From: Balneola sp.
GTDB taxonomy: Bacteria; Bacteroidota; Rhodothermia; Balneolales; Balneolaceae
DNA: 64,000 bases
Assembly: GCA_002696035.1 (NCBI GenBank)
Contig: NZQV01000026.1
Span: 310,001 to 374,000, forward strand
Direction of reading: 5' to 3'
This document shows, piece by piece, positions 7,269-15,798 of this stretch. The notes beneath the pieces were generated by a model. The model ran no database searches. It was not told the DNA's origin and saw nothing but the letters and a program-made list of their open reading frames with translations. The position numbers and the translations under genes are program-made. Each line of letters starts with the position of its first letter. Within the stretch, counting starts at the first letter, position 1.

Positions 7269-8297
7269 TTGTTAAGAATCAGATTACAACGCAAAGGACG
7301 TAAGAAACGACCTATCTGGCATATCGTAGTTGCCGAAAAACAAGAAGCGCGCGACGGTAGAATCGTTGAGCGTGTAGGGTATTACGATAACGTAACCGAA
7401 AAGAAAGTGGTTGAGCTAAATGAAGACCGCATTCTGTACTGGTTAGATACCGGGGCGCAACCTACCGACACCGTACGCAAGATCCTTCGTCGTGAAGGCC
7501 TGCTGTACAAGCGTCACCTTATGAACTGGGGCAAGAGCGAAGAAGAAATTGAAAAAGCACTTGCTGAGTGGAAAGAATACCGCGACTCTAAGAAAGATGA
7601 CGCCACCAGCCGTAAAGCAGACTATAAAGAAGTTCTTGCTGCTGAAGAAAGAGAATACAAAGAGCAACTTCAGGAAAAAGCCAAACAAGCTGCTGCCGAA
7701 GTAAAAGCTGAGAAAGCTGCTGAGGAACTTGAAGAAGACGATTCTCCAAAATCGGATGCAGATAAGATCGAAGAAGCATTAGAAAAAGCAGAATCAGACG
7801 ATTCAGCAGAAGAATCTGTTGAAGAAACTGCAGCGGCTGAAGAAGAAGCCGTGAAAGACACGGAGCCGGTTTCTGGTGATGTGGCTGGTGCAGCAGAAGC
7901 TGATGAAGTTGAAGACGATCAGAAAGTAGATGCTGAAAAGCCTGTCGCTGAAGCCGAAGCTGCTCCTGAAGTAGTTGAGGAAGAAGACGTAGCAGCTCCT
8001 GAAGAGCCTACTGCCAAAGAGGCCGCTGAAGCTGTAGAAGAGAATGTTGCTGAAGCCGAAGAGCCGGCTACTGAAGAAGTTGAAGAAGAAACCGAAGATG
8101 AAGCTGCTGCAGAAGAAGCCGATTCTAAAGAAGATGAGAAGGAAGATACTTCCGGTCAGGTTTCAACCGATATGACAGCTAAAGAGGCCATCGACCATAT
8201 CAACGATACTGATCTGGACGACCTCAAAGGATTTGTTCCCGACGATGAAGACCGCGTGACGGTTCAGCGTGCCTGGGAAAGCAAACAAGAAGGATAA
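7269..8297 (+). CDS. rpsP: 30S ribosomal protein S16 with long acidic C-terminal extension
   Basis: Residues 1-85 are a normal S16: MLRIRLQRKGRKKRPIWH at the start, then IVERVGYYDN and LYWLDTGAQPTDTVRKIL. The start codon is TTG at 7269; no ATG fits, and homologues begin MxxIRLxRxGRKK. S16 is usually 80-180 residues, but this protein has 342. Residues about 90-300 are a Glu/Ala-rich tail, mostly low complexity, and the last 40 (TAKEAIDHINDTDLDDLKGF onward) look like a compact folded module. S16 is a primary assembly protein of the 30S subunit. The tail probably projects from the subunit; its role is unknown. rimM follows after 15 nt. Confidence 0.95.
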   Translation: MLRIRLQRKGRKKRPIWHIVVAEKQEARDGRIVERVGYYDNVTEKKVVELNEDRILYWLDTGAQPTDTVRKILRREGLLYKRHLMNWGKSEEEIEKALAEWKEYRDSKKDDATSRKADYKEVLAAEEREYKEQLQEKAKQAAAEVKAEKAAEELEEDDSPKSDADKIEEALEKAESDDSAEESVEETAAAEEEAVKDTEPVSGDVAGAAEADEVEDDQKVDAEKPVAEAEAAPEVVEEEDVAAPEEPTAKEAAEAVEENVAEAEEPATEEVEEETEDEAAAEEADSKEDEKEDTSGQVSTDMTAKEAIDHINDTDLDDLKGFVPDDEDRVTVQRAWESKQEG

Positions 8298-8312
8298 TTT
8301 AATCCGGCGCCT

Positions 8313-8852
8313 ATGAATCGGGACGCCAGTACACCCGGCTTTGCACAGGTGGGCCATGTTGAAGAAGCTCACGGCCTTGATGGAGTCCTCAAAGTTTTCT
8401 TTGATGTGGATGACCCTGCCAAGGTAGAAGATCTGAAGCTGGTGTATTTGCGTAACGATCGAGGCGACTTTATTCCCGCACGTATTTTAGATTTACGGGT
8501 TGAGGATAAAAGAAATCAATTTTCGTTCTTTGTACAATTTGACCATATCGCTGATCGCACAGCGGCTGAAGCCATGAAAGGAAAAGGTATTTTTCTGGAA
8601 GCAGATAAAGCTGAATTCTTTATAGAAGCTGAGCCTGAAACCGATGATTCTCTTATCGATCATGAAGTATTAGATGATAATGATGATCCTGTCGGTTTGG
8701 TGATCGATGTGATGGAAAACCCGGCGCACCCTATTTTGGTGGTTGCAACTACCTCGGGAAGCCGGCTCATTCCATATATTGATCATTTTGTGCGTGAAAC
8801 CCGCGATGGAAACATCTACTGCCAAAACCTTGACGAGCTGGAGGGCATTTAA
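8313..8852 (+). CDS. rimM: Ribosome maturation factor RimM
   Basis: A 179-residue protein. The N-terminal RimM barrel starts GFAQVGHVEEAHGLDGVLKV (residues 9-28), and a C-terminal PRC-barrel segment contains LIDHEVLDDND, NPAHPILVV and the conserved LIPYIDHFV. RimM binds S19 and helps late maturation of the 30S head. Length and domain order are normal. The gene lies 15 nt after rpsP and its stop directly abuts the trmD start, which supports co-translation in the ribosomal cluster. Confidence 0.95.
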   Translation: MNRDASTPGFAQVGHVEEAHGLDGVLKVFFDVDDPAKVEDLKLVYLRNDRGDFIPARILDLRVEDKRNQFSFFVQFDHIADRTAAEAMKGKGIFLEADKAEFFIEAEPETDDSLIDHEVLDDNDDPVGLVIDVMENPAHPILVVATTSGSRLIPYIDHFVRETRDGNIYCQNLDELEGI

Positions 8853-9548
8853 ATGATGCGAATTGATATCATTTCGGCCGTTCCCGCTCTACTTGAAAGT
8901 CCGCTGCAGCACAGCATTGTGAAGCGGGCTATCGACAAGGAAATGGTAGAAATTTATGTGCACGATCTGCGGGATTACACCGATGATAAGCACAACAAAA
9001 TAGATGATTATCCATACGGTGGAGAGCCCGGAATGGTGTTGACGCCGCAGCCTATTTTTAGCTGTATCGAGCACCTTCAGTCCGAGCGGAATTATGACGA
9101 ACTCATTTTTACAGCCCCGGATGGAGATGTGTTTGAACAGGCCGATGCCAATGCATTATCTCTCAAACAAAACATTATCATTCTGTGTGGACATTATAAA
9201 GGAGTGGATCAGCGAGTACGAGATGAACTCATCACCAGGGAATTTTCCATTGGTGATTATGTGCTTTCAGGCGGTGAGATACCGGCCCTGGCTATAACAG
9301 ATGCGGTGGTTAGGCTCATCCCCGGAGTGCTGGGAGATGCGGGAAGCGCACTGAATGATTCATTTCAGGATGGACTGCTGGAAGCGCCTGTTTATACAAG
9401 GCCTTCTTACTTTAAGGGAAGGAAAGTTCCTGATGTACTGCTATCCGGCGATCACAAAAAAGTGGCCGAGTGGAAGCAAGAGCAGTCCGAAAAAAGGACC
9501 AAAGAACGACGAAGCGATTTGTACAAAAAATATAAGAAAGAACATTAA
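8853..9548 (+). CDS. trmD: tRNA (guanine-N1)-methyltransferase
   Basis: A 231-residue SPOUT-class methyltransferase that makes m1G37 in tRNAs with G36, preventing +1 frameshifting. Family blocks are intact: DDYPYGGEPGMVLTPQPI (about 50-67), CGHYKGVDQRV, and the SAM-binding trefoil-knot segment IGDYVLSGGE followed by PGVLGDAGSALNDSF. Two adjacent ATG codons (8853, 8856) could both serve; the first directly follows the rimM stop. It is a conserved member of the rpsP-rimM-trmD-rplS block. Confidence 0.96.
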   Translation: MMRIDIISAVPALLESPLQHSIVKRAIDKEMVEIYVHDLRDYTDDKHNKIDDYPYGGEPGMVLTPQPIFSCIEHLQSERNYDELIFTAPDGDVFEQADANALSLKQNIIILCGHYKGVDQRVRDELITREFSIGDYVLSGGEIPALAITDAVVRLIPGVLGDAGSALNDSFQDGLLEAPVYTRPSYFKGRKVPDVLLSGDHKKVAEWKQEQSEKRTKERRSDLYKKYKKEH

Positions 9549-9555
9549 TAACAGT

Positions 9556-9572
9556 CCCCGAGATGGTTGGGG
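9556..9572 (+). promoter_or_regulatory. Small hairpin in the rplS leader
   Basis: CCCC (9556-9559) pairs with GGGG (9569-9572) around a 9-nt loop in the 39-nt gap between trmD and the rplS ATG. Ribosomal-protein leader hairpins are known for L19 in some bacteria, but only the short stem is visible here. It may merely insulate translation of rplS from trmD. Confidence 0.25.
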
Positions 9573-9587
9573 TTAAAATCAGAAATC

Positions 9588-9938
9588 ATGGATAAGCTAA
9601 AACTTGTAGAACAAAGCCTGATCAACGAGGATATTCCTCACTTTACAGCCGGTGATACGGTGAATGTACACTACCGTGTGCGTGAGGGAGAAAAAGAACG
9701 TATTCAGCAGTATGAAGGCACGGTCCTTTCTGAACGAGGAAGCGGCCCGAATAAAACTTTTACAGTACGTAAAGTTACTGCCGGTGTAGGTATTGAGCGT
9801 GTGTTCCCGCTTAACTCTCCATTTATTGCAAAAATAGAAGTGAAGAGAAAAGGTAAAGTTCGTCGTTCCAAATTGTTTTACCTACGTAGTCTACAGGGTA
9901 AAGCAGCTCGTATTAAAGAAAGAGACGTTAAGAACTAA
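9588..9938 (+). CDS. rplS: 50S ribosomal protein L19
   Basis: About 116 residues from the ATG at 9588 ([11 protein letters not shown]). This start is preferred over an upstream in-frame TTG at 9567 because L19 homologues begin just before the [17 protein letters not shown] block. [35 protein letters not shown] and the basic C-terminus [20 protein letters not shown] are all diagnostic. L19 lies at the 30S-50S interface. It closes the ffh-rpsP-rimM-trmD-rplS group; adk follows after a 106-nt gap. Confidence 0.95.
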   Translation: MDKLKLVEQSLINEDIPHFTAGDTVNVHYRVREGEKERIQQYEGTVLSERGSGPNKTFTVRKVTAGVGIERVFPLNSPFIAKIEVKRKGKVRRSKLFYLRSLQGKAARIKERDVKN

Positions 9939-9969
9939 AAAGTTCTTCTCTACCTATACTGCTGATATA

Positions 9970-9999
9970 GCAACTTTGCCGGTAACCGTGCAGGGTTGC
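9970..9999 (+). other. Hairpin between rplS and adk
   Basis: GCAAC (9970-9974) pairs with GTTGC (9995-9999) and encloses a second stem of CGG/CCG flanked by GC pairs. There is no T-run, so it is not a classical terminator. It could be an RNA processing or leader structure ahead of adk. Seen only as complementarity. Confidence 0.3.
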
Positions 10000-10044
10000 T
10001 CATTTCAGTGCGTTCACATATCACTACAATTAAATTCGGTATAA

Positions 10045-10599
10045 ATGAATATCATTTTGTTTGGCCCTCCGGGCGCGGGTAAAGGAACACAGGCTAAATT
10101 ATTGCAGGACGAATTCAATATTCCTCATCTTTCAACGGGAAATATTTTTCGATCGGCCATCAAAAATGAAACGCCACTTGGGGTAAAAGTGAAATCCATT
10201 TTGGATAACGGAGAGCTGGTACCTGATGAAACGGTGGTAGAACTTGTAGCTGATGAGCTTAAAAAAGAGAAATATAAAGACGGATACATTCTGGATGGAT
10301 TTCCAAGAACGGTAGCCCAGGCAGAAGCTTTTGATTCATTCCTTGAAGAAAACAATGATTCACTCGACGCTTTTATCTACCTGTCAGTTCCTGAAGAAGA
10401 ATTGGTAAAACGGATTCTTTCCCGCGGAGAAGGTCGTAGTGATGATACCAAAGAGAAGGTGAAAACCCGACTTGAAGTATATCGAAACGAAACCAAGCCG
10501 GTGATGGATTTTTATGCTGATCAGAATAAAGTTCAGGAAATCGACGGACTTGGTAGCATCGAAGAAATATTTGGACGGATCAAATCTGCCTTGAAGTAA
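10045..10599 (+). CDS. adk: Adenylate kinase (short form)
   Basis: A 184-residue kinase converting AMP + ATP to 2 ADP. It has P-loop GPPGAGKGT (residues 7-15), the AMP-binding STGNIFRSAI and LDGFPRT segments, and LSVPEEELVKRILSRGEGRSDD in place of the long LID domain, so it is the short type lacking the zinc/LID insert. All core motifs are present. It is followed by a clear terminator, which marks the end of the translation-related cluster. Confidence 0.96.
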   Translation: MNIILFGPPGAGKGTQAKLLQDEFNIPHLSTGNIFRSAIKNETPLGVKVKSILDNGELVPDETVVELVADELKKEKYKDGYILDGFPRTVAQAEAFDSFLEENNDSLDAFIYLSVPEEELVKRILSRGEGRSDDTKEKVKTRLEVYRNETKPVMDFYADQNKVQEIDGLGSIEEIFGRIKSALK

Positions 10600-10625
10600 G
10601 AGTAGATTTACTTTTAAGAATTTAG

Positions 10626-10660
10626 AGCCCTGATGCATCAACATGTGTTAGGGCTTTTTT
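10626..10660 (+). terminator. Rho-independent terminator after adk
   Basis: The stem AGCCCT (10626-10631) / AGGGCT (10650-10655) is followed by a run of T residues to 10660. It starts 27 nt after the adk stop and is oriented for the plus strand. Confidence 0.85.
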
Positions 10661-10728
10661 GTTTTCGGAACGAAGAGAGCCTTTATTACTGTATATTTAA
10701 TATCACATTCACCTAACATCATTGACGT

Positions 10729-11463
10729 ATGAAAAAAAAGACTGCTAATAATCTGATTATTTGGGGAACGGGAATTGCAGCACTGGGCGCGTTGGCGGTA
10801 ATTCTTTCTGGTTATGGATATCAGTGGGGGTGGTGGCATTTCGGTTTTGGTTTTAGCTTGATCCCTTATGGAACAGCAGCAGCTGTAATAGGCGGAATTA
10901 TAGCAATTGGTGGATTCCTGAAGCTGCAAGATAAACCCAAGTCTGCAATGATAATGGGGGTAACGTCAATGGTCATCGTCTCTGCCGCTTTAATAAATAT
11001 TGGATATTGGTATTCAGAAGTTCAAAAGGGATACCCACCCATTCATGATATCACAACGGATACCGAGAATCCTCCACAATTTGAGGCGATCGCGCCCTTA
11101 AGAGAAGATGCTCCTAATCCAGTTGAATATTCCGGAGCAGAAACGGCAGAAGCTCAGCAAGAATTTTATGGTGAGATTGAGCCGATAACGGTTTCACTAG
11201 GTTATGATGAAGCGTATGACAGGGCCCTGGAAGCCGCACGAGATATGGGCTGGACCATGGTTGCAGAAAACAAAGAGGAAGGTCGAATTGAGGCCTACGA
11301 GAAGTTAGCGTGGTACGGCTTTATAGATGACGTGGTGATTCGGGTGGATACAACTGCAAATGGAAGTCAGGTCGATATCCGGTCAAAATCACGAATAGGC
11401 CGTGGAGACCTTGGAGTGAATGCAAAACGGATCGAGTCGTATAAAAAAGAATTCCTCAACTAA
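10729..11463 (+). CDS. DUF1499 family membrane protein
   Basis: A 244-residue protein. Three predicted transmembrane segments occupy residues about 9-27, 38-60 and 70-92. The C-terminal DUF1499 domain (about 110-244) has YDEAYDRALEAARDMGW, then VAENKEEGRIEAYEKLAWYGFIDDVVIRV and a SRIGRGDLGVNAKRI segment near the end. DUF1499 proteins are widespread and uncharacterised; some are linked to stress or lipid phenotypes, but nothing here fixes the function. Its stop overlaps by 4 nt the stop of the oppositely oriented ATP-grasp gene. Confidence 0.82.
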   Translation: MKKKTANNLIIWGTGIAALGALAVILSGYGYQWGWWHFGFGFSLIPYGTAAAVIGGIIAIGGFLKLQDKPKSAMIMGVTSMVIVSAALINIGYWYSEVQKGYPPIHDITTDTENPPQFEAIAPLREDAPNPVEYSGAETAEAQQEFYGEIEPITVSLGYDEAYDRALEAARDMGWTMVAENKEEGRIEAYEKLAWYGFIDDVVIRVDTTANGSQVDIRSKSRIGRGDLGVNAKRIESYKKEFLN

Positions 11464-12359
11464 GCCAGTCGCTTAAAGATCTCTTCAGCTAGTAAGGCTG
11501 AAGAATCAGAATTCAGTCGGAACCATAGCTCAGGTTCTATCAGCTCCAATTCAGAGACCGCCAGCTTTCCTTGATTATTTCTGATGATATCAACGCGGGA
11601 ATAGGCGGGTAACTCCGGACAGGCATGGACAGCTCTAAGGCCAAAGGAGATTTCCTGATCAGAAGGCGTGTATTTGTGAATGGATCCCCCAAAATCATCC
11701 TGTACTCTAAAATCTCCGGGGCGGGCTTTCTTTAAGACTGCATGACTAAATATATCCCCAAAGAAAACAAGGGAGATTTCTCCGTGATCCAACACGGAAT
11801 GCTGAAACGGTTGAAGCATAAAACTTTCCTGTTTCATAAATGGGGCAAGCTTATCGGAAACCAAGGACATATTATCGGCATCGATACGGTAGGTATGTCG
11901 CCCGGCACCGCCAACAGTTGGCTTTATGACCGTTTCAGTCCAGCCGGTAATGTCGTGTAATCGGGATATTGATAAATTGGATCCGGGTTGAATATAACGT
12001 GTTGGGATCACCTCAATCTCAGTTCGGACCAGGCTATTCAGGTAATGCTTATCAAGATTCCACTTGATCAGGGAATGGCTGTTTATCAAGATCGTTTGAG
12101 TGGATACCAGATCAAGCCAGTTTTGAAACTGTGTAAAGCGGTCAAAGTAATCCCAGGTAGAACGAAAAAGTATAGACTTGGTGGCAGACCAGTCGAAATC
12201 AGGATCTGCCCAATCCTTTCGCGAAACAGACAAGCCTTTGTTTTTCAGAGCGTCAGAAACAAGTTGATCCTCCTGCAAGATATTTCGGACATATTCTCCC
12301 GGAGCAGAAGGATTTACATACCTGGAATCTGTTAATATGACGACATCAAAGGAGCTCAT
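11460..12359 (-). CDS. ATP-grasp domain protein (RimK/glutathione-synthetase-like)
   Basis: About 299 residues from the ATG at 12357-12359 (MSSFDVVILTD). An earlier in-frame ATG at 12425 is less likely because it adds a non-conserved leader. The sequence shows an N-terminal pre-ATP-grasp region (FRSTWDYFDRF), the central VIKPTVGGAGRHTYRI nucleotide-binding hairpin, and the late VDIIRNNQGKLAVSELELIEPELWF segment with the metal-binding acidic residues. Family members ligate amino acids or other carboxylates through acyl-phosphates, for example RimK and DcsG. It is divergent from an MFS transporter gene with a 129-nt shared upstream region, so a peptide-like product that is exported is possible but unproven. 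Confidence 0.78.
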   Translation of the reverse strand: MSSFDVVILTDSRYVNPSAPGEYVRNILQEDQLVSDALKNKGLSVSRKDWADPDFDWSATKSILFRSTWDYFDRFTQFQNWLDLVSTQTILINSHSLIKWNLDKHYLNSLVRTEIEVIPTRYIQPGSNLSISRLHDITGWTETVIKPTVGGAGRHTYRIDADNMSLVSDKLAPFMKQESFMLQPFQHSVLDHGEISLVFFGDIFSHAVLKKARPGDFRVQDDFGGSIHKYTPSDQEISFGLRAVHACPELPAYSRVDIIRNNQGKLAVSELELIEPELWFRLNSDSSALLAEEIFKRLA

Positions 12360-12488
12360 GCGCACAATTTTTTTAAGTATTGAATGAAGATAATTTGCGC
12401 ATAAAATCCAATACCTATCTGACATCTTTTCTTATGATGTGAAAAATAAAGCCGGTATTTTTGCACCTTCTTAAAGCTTTGGAAGATA

Positions 12489-13628
12489 ATGCCGCAAAAA
12501 AACACATCAGAAAAACAAAATTTAGTAGCAACAAGTATCACATTTCTGATACTGGGAGCTGCGTTTGCGACCTGGGCTTCGCGGATACCGGCCATCAGAG
12601 AGCTCTCAGCACTTACACCGGTAACACTTGGCTATGTTTTACTTGTAAAAGGAATTGGGACGGTCCTGATCATGCCCGCAGTTGCTGTATGCATAGAAAA
12701 GCTTGGGTCTAAACGGTCATCTGTTTTGTTTGGGATGATCCTTGTGCTCACGCTTATTCCAATGACAATGGCTCCGAACTGGGAGGTCCTAGCTGTAGTA
12801 TTGTTCTTTGCAGGAGTTGGAGCTGGAGGGTACAATGTGAGCATAAATGCACTGGCTTCAGAATTGGAGATGAGCACGGGAAGATCGTATATGTCGCTGG
12901 TGCATTCGTTTTTTGGAGTGGGAATATTTAGTGGTGCTCTTGCTGGGACGTTAATGGCGAGTTTGGTACCATCGGCTGATATGCACTTCTGGGGAATGGC
13001 AATTTTTCTGGTGATCCTTTTAATAGGCAGTTATCAGTATTTGCCGGATAGAGAGAAGAAAACCGAAACTGTAAAAACAGGCTTCAAGATTCCCCAAGGC
13101 GCCGTTTTATGGTTAGGGGTGATCTGTTTTCTTGCCGCATCTATTGAAGATTCCATTACAAACTGGGTAGCCCTCTTCTTTGCTGATTATGTGGGGGCCG
13201 GTGAGGGAATTGCCTCCATTGGATATGCAGCATATGCAGGCTCCATGCTGGTTATGCGCTTTTTTGGAGATCGGCTCAAGCCAAGGTTTGGAGCAAAAGC
13301 ACTTATTTCTGGCGGTTCTGTAGTCGCGGCCATTGGAGTGATGATCGCCCTCATTTCACCAAATATCACAGTGGCTACGATCGGTTTTATAGCTGCGGGG
13401 GCCGGAGTTGCACTTACTTTCCCGATGTTATTCAGTGCTGCCGGACGACAAGGAGCTGTGGCTTTGGCATCGGTAGTTACAATGGGATCAGTGGGCGGGA
13501 TGCTCTCACAGCCTGTAATGGGATTATTGGTGGAACATTTTGAATTGATAGGCGGGTTTGTGTTTATTGCCTTATGTATGTTAGCAGTAGGAGCTGGAAG
13601 CTGGAAAGCGAAACTGCTTTCAAAATAA
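12489..13628 (+). CDS. MFS transporter, YbjJ-like
   Basis: A 379-residue protein with about twelve hydrophobic helices. The N-terminal block TWASRIPAIRELSALTPVTLG resembles the SRIPxIR region of the YbjJ-type major facilitator subgroup, and a conserved GAGGYNVSINA segment follows. Substrates of this subgroup are not well established; sugars or drug-like molecules have been suggested. It is transcribed away from the ATP-grasp gene. A TATTTTTG sequence at 12456-12463 fits a -7 element, though no good -33 element is present. Confidence 0.85.
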   Translation: MPQKNTSEKQNLVATSITFLILGAAFATWASRIPAIRELSALTPVTLGYVLLVKGIGTVLIMPAVAVCIEKLGSKRSSVLFGMILVLTLIPMTMAPNWEVLAVVLFFAGVGAGGYNVSINALASELEMSTGRSYMSLVHSFFGVGIFSGALAGTLMASLVPSADMHFWGMAIFLVILLIGSYQYLPDREKKTETVKTGFKIPQGAVLWLGVICFLAASIEDSITNWVALFFADYVGAGEGIASIGYAAYAGSMLVMRFFGDRLKPRFGAKALISGGSVVAAIGVMIALISPNITVATIGFIAAGAGVALTFPMLFSAAGRQGAVALASVVTMGSVGGMLSQPVMGLLVEHFELIGGFVFIALCMLAVGAGSWKAKLLSK

Positions 13629-13700
13629 ATGAAGGTCGATTTATAATACACCTTGATATGGCGGCGTGAAAACAACTAAAACCAAGATCGGGCAAACAAT

Positions 13701-14327
13701 ATGAAACGTATAATTCAAACATTTTTGCTGTTATTCATTCCATTTGCAGTTCAGGCACAAATCATAGATGAAAGTGATTTCAATAAGCTGCAGCAAGGCA
13801 ACTATTCGATTGAAAAAGGAAAGATTCAGGTTACTTTTACAGATACGACAACTTCGGATTTTGCGATACAGGAACTCGGGAAAAAGGGATATGAGGTTTT
13901 GAGTTCAACTTTTCAGCCGATTATGCTTAGGGTTACGCACCTTCCGGAAGGCATCACCCCAAAAGATCTGGAAGACCATAAGTGGGTGGATTTCATCCTG
14001 CATGAATCGGTAGGAATAGATGATGAGGACCTAAGGAAGATGAAGAAGAAAGATTCGACCGTAACTGAAAGGCAGAGAGAATTGCTGGAGCAGTTCAAGG
14101 ATCGTGGAAACTATCAGTTTTTGATGGTCGGCCTGACCTATGGGGCGACAAAAGATGCCTTGGCTGATCTCGAAGATATTCACCCCGAATTAAAGTTTGA
14201 AGTGGCTTTGCAAAGCGAACGCTCGGCTGTTATCAAAACTGAAACAGATAAAGAACTGGAGGCGATGGATGAACTGCAAAGCTTGCCATTTGTGCTCAAC
14301 ACGGCAATGATGGGTTCTATAGAATAG
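13701..14327 (+). CDS. Secreted hypothetical protein
   Basis: A 208-residue protein with a Sec signal peptide (MKRIIQTFLLLFIPFAVQAQ) and no lipobox. The mature part is mixed alpha/beta and charged, with two segments that may be a repeated fold: about 40-95 (KIQVTFTDTTTSDFAIQELG) and about 130-205 (LMVGLTYGATKDALADLEDI). I do not recognise the family. It lies between the MFS gene and the DksA-like gene, without overlap. A periplasmic location is inferred. Confidence 0.65.
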   Translation: MKRIIQTFLLLFIPFAVQAQIIDESDFNKLQQGNYSIEKGKIQVTFTDTTTSDFAIQELGKKGYEVLSSTFQPIMLRVTHLPEGITPKDLEDHKWVDFILHESVGIDDEDLRKMKKKDSTVTERQRELLEQFKDRGNYQFLMVGLTYGATKDALADLEDIHPELKFEVALQSERSAVIKTETDKELEAMDELQSLPFVLNTAMMGSIE

Positions 14328-14404
14328 ATTAGCGCTGCTTCTGATGAAATGCTGATAGACTGACTCATGTTAAGAAAATGAATCAGAAAAAAGGAAATCA
14401 CATC

Positions 14405-14809
14405 ATGGAAAAGCAAGAGACACCGATCAACAGTTCACCTTTGTCAGAAGAAGAACTCGAATTTTTTGAAGAACTGCTTCACAAAGAACAAAAAGAAAGC
14501 AGACGAAAGGTCAAGCAGTTCAAGGCTAAACTGGAAGAGATAGAAGAGAAATTAAATGATACGAACTCTTCCTCTGCGCATCATCAGGGAAATATTGGCA
14601 GCTCCGAAGAAGACCGAGAAAAATATTACGCGCTCATCAATAAAGAGCAGGAAAAGCTGGATGAAATACAGATGGCTTTAGATCGCATTGAATCTGGCAA
14701 CTATGGTATTTGTAATGTAACCGGTAAGCCGATTCAAAAAGAGCGGCTCGAGGTCAAACCCTATGCCAAGTACAGCGTAGATGCGGTGGAAAAAGCGAAT
14801 TCAACCTAA
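14405..14809 (+). CDS. TraR/DksA family protein with incomplete zinc finger
   Basis: About 134 residues from ATG 14405, chosen because AAAAGGAA lies upstream at ribosome-binding distance; an in-frame ATG at 14378 would add nine residues. The long coiled coil (about 15-60) and the SSEEDREKYYALINKEQEKL helix precede YGICNVTGKPIQKERLEVKP. This C-terminal zinc-finger segment keeps only one of the four usual cysteines, a variant common in Bacteroidota-type DksA homologues. Such proteins enter the RNA polymerase secondary channel and modulate transcription. Its 3' end overlaps the convergent DUF72 gene by 4 nt. Confidence 0.83.
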   Translation: MEKQETPINSSPLSEEELEFFEELLHKEQKESRRKVKQFKAKLEEIEEKLNDTNSSSAHHQGNIGSSEEDREKYYALINKEQEKLDEIQMALDRIESGNYGICNVTGKPIQKERLEVKPYAKYSVDAVEKANST

Positions 14810-15711
14810 AATAAACCCAATTGTTGGTTCTGTTTATCGAAAGGTGCCGGGGGAAGTGGGGGCAAGTCTATCAGATCAGACAAAAGTTCGTGAAAACGAC
14901 GGCATAGTTTAGGCTGCTGAGCCTTATCGGGGGCATGAATGAATACATAAGGATGAAGACCGTCGGCGATCCACTCCGCAACAATGATGGCCCATTCTTT
15001 GAGATAAGGTTCGTTATTTAAAATGTCATTCGTGCCCACGTAACGTAAAATTGGCCGGGCTGAAGTAGTATCAAACCGGACAGGGACCTTCGGTTTCTTT
15101 TTTTGGGCCTCCGCTACAGATGCCTCTGTGGCTTTTACGGAATGAAGTTTACGCGTATCAAAAATAATACGATTTACATCAAAACTCTTGAGAAGAGAGA
15201 TCAGGTTCCTTTCGTGTTTGGCATGATCAAAAAAATCAGGATGACGTACTTCCACTGCATAGCTGAATGATTTAGGAAGTATGGAAAAGATCTCCTCAAG
15301 GCGGTGCAATTCATTCGGGGAAAAGGTTTCCGGAAACTGGATCATAAACGGTCCCACCTTCTCACGAATGGGCTCAAATAATCGAACAAAATCCAGTACA
15401 TCACCTTTGGCATTATGCATGCGCTTTTCATGTGTTATATACCGCGGAAACTTGAAACAAAATTTGAAATTCCTGGGTGTTTGCTCTCCCCATTTTTTTA
15501 TGGTTTTTTCTGAAGGAATATTGTAGAAAGTCGTATTTCCTTCAACAGAATTAAAAACAGAGGCGTATTGATTGAGGAACTGACTGGGCTGGGCATCATC
15601 TCTGAAGAAGACGCCCTTCCACTCCGGTAGGCTCCACACGGTACAACCTAAATGATATGGAAGTGAGGTATTTATCTTTTTAATCCGTTTGCTTTCAATT
15701 AACTTCGGCAA
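14806..15711 (-). CDS. DUF72 family protein (YecE-like)
   Basis: A 301-residue TIM-barrel protein. Diagnostic elements are LGCTVWSLPEWKGVFF near the N-terminus, FNSVEGNTTFYNIPSEKTI, FKFCFKFPRYITH, and AVEVRHPDFF in the middle. DUF72 is widespread, structurally related to TIM-barrel endonucleases, and without an agreed activity. The long ARPILRYVGTND segment replaces the usual VRxHG region. It is convergent with the DksA-like gene (4-nt overlap at stops) and divergent from the symporter gene, with an 87-nt spacer. Confidence 0.87.
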   Translation of the reverse strand: MPKLIESKRIKKINTSLPYHLGCTVWSLPEWKGVFFRDDAQPSQFLNQYASVFNSVEGNTTFYNIPSEKTIKKWGEQTPRNFKFCFKFPRYITHEKRMHNAKGDVLDFVRLFEPIREKVGPFMIQFPETFSPNELHRLEEIFSILPKSFSYAVEVRHPDFFDHAKHERNLISLLKSFDVNRIIFDTRKLHSVKATEASVAEAQKKKPKVPVRFDTTSARPILRYVGTNDILNNEPYLKEWAIIVAEWIADGLHPYVFIHAPDKAQQPKLCRRFHELLSDLIDLPPLPPAPFDKQNQQLGLF

Positions 15712-15798
15712 TTAACTAAATCCCCCAATCAAATTCCAAGCTGAAGCGTTCATCTTTGGTTTGAGTAATGATGGCTGAAAACTGGAGCTTAAGAATAT

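Noticed and set aside
7588-7861. Serine- and leucine-rich minus-strand frames inside rpsP
   Set aside because: They are shadows of the repetitive Glu/Ala-coding tail of S16.
9939-10044. tRNA or small RNA gene between rplS and adk
   Set aside because: Only one hairpin is visible; no cloverleaf, no T-loop sequence and no terminator.
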